Assembly (NCBI GenBank): GCA_003415625.1
Contig: PYIU01000003.1
Location: forward strand, 4,650,001 to 4,714,000
Source of the DNA: Aquanectria penicillioides
Lineage: Eukaryota; Ascomycota; Sordariomycetes; Hypocreales; Nectriaceae
Direction: 5' to 3'
Length of the DNA stretch: 64,000 bases
The position numbers were made by a program, and so were the translations under genes. Shown here piece by piece: positions 55,766-64,000 of this stretch (positions are counted from its first letter, which is position 1; each line of letters begins with the position of its first letter). The notes below the pieces were generated by a model that had not been told where the DNA came from, ran no database searches, and saw only the letters and a program-made list of their open reading frames with translations.

Positions 55766-57045
55766 GGTGGGAGAGGTGGGCACAATGCCTCACAACCATG
55801 GCCAAGGCCGGCACCGATGCCAACGCCATCACTGCAAGGCGCCGAGGGACACACGACACTCGGCTCGCTGACATCACCGAATGTCGGCTCGGTATTCCAG
55901 TTCTGGTGGTAGCACAGCAAGAAAAGCCTCCCAAACCAGCGATCTCGCTCTCCCCATCGACGACGTCCGCGCGGGCAGCAACGGAGGGCCGGCATCTCTG
56001 CGACTTTTTCTCGGAGGTGGCAGCCGGATTGTCGATGCACGCCGGGATGGGAAATCCCGCCAGACCCGTCAATCTCTGGAGATTGCATCTGCCCTAAAGC
56101 TCAGCGTGCTACAGTGCAACGTTATGAGCCGCCCGCCGAGTCGAGTCGCTCGGCAAGCAGCCTCCGAGGGGAAAGAAAGAAACGGAGCCTGGAGCGGCAG
56201 GCACAGTCAGCTCGTGGAGAGACCGTCCTCCATCTTTGTTTGACGAACGAGGGTAACAGTGGATGGATTCGACCAGGGACTGCGCTTCTGCTCATGGGTG
56301 GGGCGTGTGTCAGTCACAGATCAAATCCGAACAGGGTCACCTGTTGTCAAGGCCGCCCATCCACAGTTGTGACTGCAACTGTGGTGGTGCACACCAACAC
56401 CCGCGCTGGGCAGGCGCTCCATCAGCCCTTCTCCGCCATCCCGCGTCCCATCCCACGTCGGCCAACCTGATGCCCAAGCCTAAACAAGTTTACGGGTGAC
56501 GCGCTGTGGGACCCGATACCTACAAAGTAGACTCAAGGACCCGGCGCTGTTTAGGGACCCTCTACGGAGTACAACGAGGTCGAACGGCTCTGTGAGCTGC
56601 CCAAGGACCAAGCCCAGGCCACCTGATGTTAAGCAGACCGCCTCCTCCTAAGGTGTCAGGTAGTTCAGTTAGTTGAACGACGTGTGTCTAGCATCGAGCA
56701 TGGGCATTGGAGGGCCTCCAGTGTCAGGCGGCAGGCCCAATGATCGGCAGACATCAGCGGAAGCATTGTCGAAGGTGACAATACAGTCATCGGAGAGCAA
56801 TGGCATCGCCTCGCCTCCCCAAATGGTGCAGCGAGGCGACACGCCGCCTGGTTGCGTAGTTAGTTTGACGGCTATGGCCGACACGAACACTGTCCAAGAG
56901 AGACCCCGATGAGATACACCCAAGGCGGACCCGCCCTGGTTGGCATCTTGCAGGAAGAAGATGCGGTGCTGGCCGGCCGGCGTGCATACATGCATCCAAT
57001 CGAGGCGTCGACACTCGGGCAGTAGTCAGCCGGCGCGGTGCTACT

Positions 57046-57060
57046 GGTGTGTGTGTGTGT
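57046..57060. repeat. GT dinucleotide repeat
   Basis: Short uninterrupted GT run. Confidence 0.9.
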
Positions 57061-57869
57061 ATGGGAAGTACGTCTTGGCAGCCGGGCAGTCTTGAAAAAC
57101 CGACCAGAGCATCCTTGTTTTGCTTTATTTTTTGGATGCTGCCGACCGGGACCAGTCCACGTTGTCGGAGGCTCTGCGCCTCTCCCTGGTTGCGACGACA
57201 ATGAGGCGGTCCCTGGGCCATTAGTTTACAATTCCTCAAACCAGGTAATGCGGGAGCGAGAATGTCCGTAGATCAATGTAGGCTGCAACGACCAGGCCAC
57301 TCGGTCGCCCGAGCTGCGCCGCCGATGATTCACATGGAATATCATCAAGAGGGCCCCTCTACATTGGCTTCGACTTCTCATGTTCAGGGTCCAGGATTCC
57401 CACCACGACGAAGCACATGGATGCACGGCCAGCCCAATCAGGCCAAAGTTGGCGGTACCCGCCTGGACAGCGGCCAGGCCAGGCAGGCCATACCAGACCG
57501 TCTCTGCGCTTGCACTGACAGGACTTCAGGAACATTGGTATATGGGGGACCCATGAGCGCCTGTGCTTTCTTCCTGGGATTGAATTGTCCGTGGGGCCTG
57601 CGTCAAATCTCATCTCATAGACTTTGGTTTCAGCAGACAGAGGCATACATCGTCGCCACGTCGACTTAGCTAGGTACGCACATGTGCAGCACACCAAGTA
57701 GGTTGTCTTGTTGTTGCTCATCAATCCAGGTCTGTTGTTCTGCGAAACTGCCGACCTCAGTGATCGGTCGTACCACGCAGGTCCCAAGACCCGGCGTGCG
57801 TCATATAGTAAGGTTATTGTCTAGGTAGCCGTGCCTTGGCGAAGCGACAATCATTGGAGGAGAAGAAGC

Positions 57870-57895
57870 AAAAAAAAAAAAAAAAAAAAAAAAAA
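57870..57895. repeat. Poly-A tract (26 nt)
   Basis: Uninterrupted A26 in the gene-free region. A retroposed poly-A tail was considered, but no target duplication or coding sequence is seen beside it. Confidence 0.9.
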
Positions 57896-60185
57896 GTCGA
57901 TAGTGGCATAAAACTCATTGAGTGAGTTCATGTGAACGCAGCGGACCCTAGCCCCCCGGCCTTTTTCAATGAGATTCTGTCACAATCGTCACAATTCATC
58001 CGTCCCATTCCTTGGAGTCCTTTTGTTCAATCTCATCCGCCATCTGGATGGGGCGTTCAGCAGGTAGGCGAATGGCGGCGGGGCTCGGGCAATGAATGGG
58101 TACGTGCAGCGTTTCCGCTCGAATGCGGGAACGCCATACCCCATTCACGTGCGCCGCATGTCTTGACGGGATACACACGTACACAGCACTATAAGGCTGC
58201 TGGGATTGCAATACATGATGATGATGATGGAGAACCGTCGCGGCTAGAAGTCGCTGCGTCCGTATGATACATCGGCCAGGCCAGCCTCGATATTGACACT
58301 GATACCTGAGGGGGAGGCTGTCGAATGGGTTGGAACGCAGGTACATGATCAATGTGTCAAACTCTCATGCAGCATGAGGCAACCTTCCCAGCAGCAGAAA
58401 AGGATCTCATTGGGAAACCTAGATACGGTAAGCTGGGCGGGCCATGTCTCACCACGAGCAACCAAAAAGCTAGACACTAGACATATGATTCTCTGAGGAC
58501 ACGGCAAGGATCCAGACTCATTTCATCGACGGCCCCGGGATGTGTGTCACTATCCTTCTCCCGCCCGTATCTGCGGCGACGACGGAAGCCGCGTTTAACG
58601 GGTTGCTGGCTGTCACCACCCCACGAATGAAGATGGCAAAGATGTCATTCAGAGTGACTGGGGGCCAGGGTGATGACCCATGGCGCAGCCGGCGGGAAAG
58701 CTTCCTAGGCAATTCAGCCAACGGCTTTTCGAGATGAAGCGCGGAGGCACCATCCACACCACACAAACATGCTCCGAACACTTGCCAAAGACGCACCACT
58801 TCTCGCGTGGCCAGTCGGGGGTGCCAGCAGAAAGGGGACTAGAACGAGGTAGTTGGAGGACGGGCACCACCACTACGGGCCATGCGAGGGAAATCATGAG
58901 CATAGGTAGCGTGCTGATCCGGATGGGCGGTAGCGCGCCCTTGTAGGTTCGAGGCTGTAAGCCCAAGGCATGCATCCAGCGCGCTGAATTTTGGCCGCTG
59001 GGCTGAGTAACAACGCCAGTAGAGCGGGTTGTCGTATATCACATCAATGGCGACACGGGAAGGGGAAAATGGCTGTACAGTGTGAACTATCCATGGCGCA
59101 AAGTCACTTAAGAGTAATGTCAGGTTCTGAGTAGCATTGAGGCTATTTTCGAGGCCTAGGTCTCTGGTTGCTTACCCAGCAACTGTCGGAAAATGCACCC
59201 TCCCAAACAAGCACTGGCTTTTTGACGACCTGCCGTGAGGCCCAACCATTCAAACCCCAACTCCACGCGGAGATGTCGGCAAAGGCCCAAATTTCATTCT
59301 CGTGCCTTCCATGTCTGCTAAATACTAGAGCGATTGAGAGATACCAGCATTCTCCCACTGTCTGCAAACCACTGTGATCTCCTCGTCCCGTCTCACACAT
59401 CTCAGGTCAGCTCGGTTCGGACAAGCCCGTGTCTCGTCACCGCTCTGCCCCCCCCCGCCCCCCACGGCTCAAAGTCACGGCTCGCGGTTCACGATCACGG
59501 CAAAACAGCAAAGAGAAGAGGAAGGAAGACTTCCTGCCACACTGTCACATCTCAGTTGACAAAGGGGGCTTCTTTTTTTTTTTTCCCTTCTACTCTTCGC
59601 CTTCCTCCATTCACCCATCCCAGCCTATCCCAATCGTCCGTCTCCGTCGTCCGGATAGGCCCGCTGCAAGTCATGCCAATCAGGCATGGCGGGATGCACA
59701 GCAATGGATGCGCAGTGCACTGCAGCTCCGTCAGCCAGCGTTTCCCCAATCCCCTCCCCCATTGTCTTCAATGTCCGCTGCCATGCGATGCCATGCGTAG
59801 ACGTAAAGTTGGGTTGGGTTGCGTACGCAAGTGGCCAAGTCGTGCAGTCATAGACGTAGGCAGGTAGCAATCTTCAACATCCTTTATACGGTCAACGTAC
59901 AGGGTTCGAGGCACGCAGAGTCGGTACGAATATCTCACGCAGGCACGTAGGTTGCTTTGTCGACGGGTTCGCCACCGTCGGGTTCCTGGTCACTGACCCG
60001 GCCCCTCCTTCGCTCGACCATGATGAGATAATGAGGTCTAGCCGGGGTCTGTTTTTCCTCGGCCGGGTCAAGGTCGTACGTCCCTGTGCTGGGCTCGGGC
60101 TGTACGAGTAGGAAGGGCAAAAAAAGTCGTTACCATAGAAAGCAGCCCCGACACCGACGGCAAAAACTGTCAAGACACACTGGGC

Positions 60186-60213
<28 letters not shown>
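60186..60213. repeat. Poly-A tract (28 nt)
   Basis: Uninterrupted A28, similar in length to the one at 57870. Confidence 0.9.
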
Positions 60214-60218
<5 letters not shown>

Positions 60219-61453
60219 CGAGGACTTCCACGAGTTCCTACGGGCTCTCATCGCGGCCCTTGCGTCCTCGGAAGCATTTTTCCTCGGTTCCGGATCCCTT
60301 CAAAAGGGAGACATCCCAGTCCGAAGAACCAACTCGGTGGGTGGGCAACCGGGAGTGGGCTGCGACATGAAGAGCTGGGAGGGGCCATCCATGTTGGGAG
60401 TCCGGACTAGCGCCGGGTCTATTGGGACTGGCGGATTTGGTGCTGGCTTGGTGGAATTGAAGCCGTCGCCAGCAGTACATGAGGAAAGGTGAAATGTGCT
60501 CTGATGCGATCTAGCTAGCCGTCAATAGCGTTTCCCACTGACTCGACCCGGGCTGTCACTCTCGCCGTCAATGTCACTGTCGCATGCTCACACTTGGCTG
60601 AATTCGGACTCGGGACTTGTCTGGGGCGCCTACAGCACTTGTGAGCCACATGATTCAGAGCGAGTAGAGTTCTGGGCTTTGTCAGTTTAGGCTCCGAGCG
60701 CACTCAGTGGCTGCGTGTGTTCCTGGAATGAAACGTCGAATGGGACACAGCTCAACGTTTTGTTCCTGAACCGTTTTTTTCTTCTTCTTTTTCTTTTACC
60801 CCATCACGCTCTCGTGACAGGCGTATAGTAACAGAGAGACCAATTGCTCTTCACCGGTCTAAAAGTCCTTTTGCCCGTTGCATCCGCAGCTCTTCTGCTC
60901 GTCTCATACCGTCATCACATCGTATCGTATCGGCATTGTGCTGTCTGGGTTCCTGCCTCGGCTGAGGCCATTTTCCGTCCATGTTCCCCTCCCGCGCTCC
61001 TCCACGCCCCGCGTGTCACTCATCCTTGTAAACAGCTGCCGCTGCTTCCAGCTTCCACTGGTCATCCGGTTGACTCAACTCCCCAAGTCAAGCCACGAAA
61101 ACCCGACGACCAGATACCCGCCACCACCCTTTTTTCTTTTTGTCTCCTCCCCGCGAGAGGCGTTCTGGGCTCGTCCCAAGACGCCCAAAAAGCGGGGTGT
61201 TAGTCCCCTTCCAACCGGAACCGTCTAGCTTCCCATGGCCGATTACCTTGATCGGCCGGGAGAGCAAAACGCCTCCAAAGAAACTAATCAAGCTAGGCAG
61301 AGCCTGGCGAGAAATCGACAACCAGGCCGACTCGAGTCTCTGTGTAGGAGGCGAGAGAGGCCTGCTACCGTACTGCACATTTGTATGTTGTGTTGGTGCA
61401 GGTTGGTAGCTCTGCCTGATCGTCCAAAATGGTCCAATAGGCAAGGCATGGCC

Positions 61454-61486
61454 GACACACACACACACACTCACACACACACACAC
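61454..61486. repeat. CA dinucleotide repeat
   Basis: CA array with a single T interruption. Confidence 0.9.
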
Positions 61487-62270
61487 TTACTCACATTGAA
61501 AAAAGTGTGCGCACAGTACATCGGACTCACACTGGTCCTCTCAGGATAGCCCGATCGCGCATGTGACATCGGCGTGATACGTACACCTCTCGGGCTCTTT
61601 GAGAATCGGGCGTAAGGACTGACGCATGCTCGTAGTTCCATGTCTCACTGTGCAACACTTCTGGGTTCCGTTGTTGAAGAGACGACTGCCCAATGGTCAT
61701 GGTTCGCGGACGAGGAGATGTGAGGAGAGTGTCGGAATCAGATGAGAGTGTCTCACAACAATCCTGTCACTGTGTCTCAGGAACAGATCCGACACCAGGC
61801 GAAAATAGGCAGCTACGATTGATTCTAGCATCGATATGTCCGACACAATGCCGAAAACAGCAATCAATCGCCACAGCCTTCACCTCGAGAACGGAGTTCG
61901 CCTCATCATGACGTTGAAACAAGGTCACCCGGCATCTACTTTAGAGAATGATAGTCATGATTGTCGACCACGAATGGCGTGGATAGTGTGAAGATGGGAA
62001 TTAATCTGAGCGAGCGGCCCATCATCGGTTTGATCGTGAACCTGGCGCACTGGCAAGCTATAGTACACGGTCTCTCTGCTCACTTGGTTGCTCTCTCGTA
62101 CACGGGGGTCAGGCCGGTTGTAGAGTAATGTGCAATTGCATAGCAGCCTTGAATACCTCGACTTGTGTCCTGTTTTCCTCTCAGGTTTTGACCCCCGTAG
62201 CTCACAGCTTGCACTTCCAATTCCAAGGCCAAATGTCATGCCAGATATCTGCGAGCTCCTTCTCCCATCC

Positions 62271-63016
62271 CTATTGCGTTTTGAACAGTAAGATTGCGCA
62301 GTGGCCGAGATAGAAGTAGATGAAATGCTTGGTCTCTGTATGCGATCATGTTCCACATGTCAGCCCAATTCAACACTTGCGGAACAAATACGACGGGCAT
62401 GAGAACCACCGGGCACTCTCATATCATGTTCCAATGAATTACGTACCGTGGGTAACAAAGCTGCCGAAATTTCGGCCAACAATGCAGTGCCAGGTAGGGC
62501 CCTTTCGCTCATCGAACTGTCGAGATGTTGTTTAGTCAGTCGGATCGGGTCGAAGATACGCGTAGGAAATGTGCCACGAACTGTCCGCTTGATGTGCTGC
62601 GCAATGTCCTGTGAGGTATGTGAGCCTGACTGTTCCGCATGCCGTGCTATGCCTCGTTGGGCCCGCAAACCTTCTCAATGGTGAACTTGGCCATGGCCTC
62701 CTGAGCTGCAGCCTCGTCAGCCTCGTTTGTTGCCTTGGGTGGCAGTGCGCAGTGACGTCGTTATTGACGCCCGAAACAACGTACCAACTTCAATGGACTC
62801 TTGCTGCATATCATCCGTCTTTTTACATTTCATTCGTCAGTGTTCGTGGCCGGGGTGGGTTTTTTTTAGACGGTGCAGCTCACCATATCGGCGGACTTGA
62901 TCTGAGCTGGAGCTTGCGGGTTAGCTAGGAAATCCCAGACGTCGTTGTATCATGGAAGTCCTCCCACCTTCGAGCTTCTCCCGAGGGGGTTGGTCGGCGC
63001 CTTGCTTGTCAGACAT
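62271..63016 (-). CDS. DYN2: Dynein light chain LC8 (cytoplasmic), seven exons
   Basis: Seven small exons: 62968-63016, 62884-62912, 62785-62818, 62671-62705, 62582-62608, 62447-62516 and 62271-62335; all GT-AG and phase-consistent, total 102 aa. The N terminus is [14 protein letters not shown]; then the LC8 fold: [42 protein letters not shown] and [20 protein letters not shown] up to the stop. LC8 is a homodimer hub that binds dynein intermediate chain and many partners. The extra ~14 N-terminal residues against animal LC8 (about 89 aa) are common in fungi. Mean exon length is 44 nt. One intron uses a GTTCGT donor. Confidence 0.96.
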
Positions 63017-64000
63017 CTTGGGTGTGTTGGGGGGGGAGGGCACGGTTTCGGGGGTTATCGGTTTCGCGACTATGCGTGTATCTGGTCAGCCTGGTGCGTC
63101 AAGTCGTGCGATCATGAGGCGGGTTGCGCTCGAGATGCAGTTGAAAGGACTCTGCCTGGCCCCCTTTTTTCTCGGCGACAGCGGCGCCTTGTTTTGCAAC
63201 GTTGGCACGTACATATGGCGGCGCAAGGGACACGGTGTCTACGGCTTTAGTGATGCGAGCGGTTGCGAGCAGTGCAGCGATGAGGGTGTGTTTGTTGCTA
63301 GGACTGGCAAAGAGGCCTGTAGAGTGGGTTGGCGTCGCGAGTCGCGTGGTTGATGTTGGGTCTGGTGTTGGAGGGCCTCGTGGGACGTGCGCAAGAGCGC
63401 CGCGCCGGTAGTTGGGTTACGCGAGACGGGCCGTTAAACTGGCCCCGCCCTACCCTAGACTTTGTCACATTGGTGAGGTAGCTCTGCGTGTGATTCATCA
63501 TACATCACGATGAGTGAATCATTTCAGGATAATACCGGCTTACAATTGGTTTAAATGTTCTGATTCATGAGTATATTTACCTCTTTTGGTCGCACGGCGG
63601 TTCATCGGAGGGGAGGGGAGGGGTTGGTCCCGGAACGACAAATTTGCCATCGTCTTGACGATTCGACCCGATATCGTTGTATGCCCAACTTGAAGAAATA
63701 CAAACAAAAACACTGCCCTCATAACCAATACAATCATCTACAACCAAGGAATAGATGCGCGATGACATTAAATGACCAACATGTCTCATTTATAAGCCAA
63801 GAAGGACCCCCCACAGCCTGCCACGTAAGTGGATGACTAGGGTATCGTGAATCACAGCGACTAAAAATATCGGACAAGTCATTGAAGCATCACGAGAGCA
63901 CCAAAAGGGATTTACTAGACAGGGAATGACTCATTATTCACTAAAATTTTCATGTAGGCCACCTGTAGAGTCATAGATCCCAGTGAACCCATGTCGTCTC
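63017..64000. other. Upstream region of the dynein light chain gene
   Basis: About 1 kb to the window edge. A G-rich stretch with three G4 runs at 63609-63625 is present. No other gene recognised. Confidence 0.45.

Larger units (their letters stand above)
49785..62270. other. 12.5-kb region with no recognisable gene
   Basis: Both strands were read for domains, splice-compatible short exons and RNA genes; none was found. Long frames such as 52129-52746 (-), 50192-50836 (-), 50412-50924 (+) and 53453-54049 (+) have GC-driven compositions and overlapping open antisense frames. The DNA is not AT-rich, so RIP-type decay is not evident. It holds microsatellites and A runs listed separately. The first ~1 kb is the promoter side of the ELL gene. 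Non-coding RNAs or unusual genes cannot be excluded by eye. Confidence 0.5.

Noticed and set aside
57870..60213. Two poly-A tracts as retroposon tails
   Set aside because: No coding remnant or target-site duplication beside either tract; simple sequence is sufficient.
1..64000. CRISPR arrays, bacterial operons, telomeric repeats
   Set aside because: No regularly spaced direct repeats, no TTAGGG arrays, and spliced eukaryotic genes throughout.

Overview
This window reads as nuclear DNA of a filamentous ascomycete (Pezizomycotina), most likely a Sordariomycete of the Hypocreales type. The evidence is short GT-AG introns (about 45-105 nt) with CTAAC-like branch sites, a KMT6/EZH2 Polycomb methyltransferase, a Pil1 eisosome protein, a fungal DUF1479 protein and tRNA-Ser genes with introns. 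Genus is inference only. The strongest gene calls rest on family motifs plus splice phases that add up exactly.

Layout. 0-0.9 kb: tRNA-Ser-like genes with odd introns. 1.5-5.1 kb: H3K27 methyltransferase (-). 7.1-8.4 kb: eisosome protein Pil1 (+). 8.6-9.05 kb: small LSM protein of NatC type (-), divergent from the XPG/Rad2 nuclease (9.5-13.1 kb, +). 13.4-13.85 kb: a second tRNA-Ser cluster. 13.85-15.5 kb: a broken zinc-knuckle fragment. 15.6-16.4 kb: BAP31-like ER protein (+). 16.8-25.7 kb: a DUF1479 protein, a frameshifted helix-hairpin-helix-like gene, a BBE-type flavoprotein, a small SERF/zinc-finger protein and a 2OG-Fe(II) oxygenase. 26.2-30.0 kb: Utp17 (-) divergent from RPB10 (+). 30.0-37.4 kb: gene-poor. 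37.4-39.9 kb: 706-aa protein with repeated Cys-Trp helices (+). 40.7-42.5 kb: Gln-rich putative regulator (-). 43.7-44.9 kb: lysine methyltransferase of the Efm2/Rrg1 type (-). 47.6-49.8 kb: ELL-type elongation factor (-). 49.8-62.2 kb: 12.5 kb with no recognisable gene. 62.3-63.0 kb: a seven-exon dynein light chain gene (-), reconstructed by hand because every exon is 70 nt or shorter.

The protein genes are mostly housekeeping: chromatin (KMT6), repair (Rad2), ribosome biogenesis and RNA polymerase (Utp17, RPB10), elongation (ELL), translation-factor methylation, membrane organisation (Pil1, BAP31) and motor function (dynein LC8). They do not form one pathway or a secondary-metabolite cluster.

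The most unusual signal is the tRNA family. There are three complete copies and one partial copy with identical exons and a serine-tRNA scaffold. Their unrelated introns all start GTRAGTT, carry CTAAC and end AG, as spliceosomal introns do, and the conventional reading gives anticodon GCG (arginine codons). A second notable pattern is four apparent one-base losses in conserved reading frames; at least three lie at G runs, which suggests assembly error rather than gene decay.
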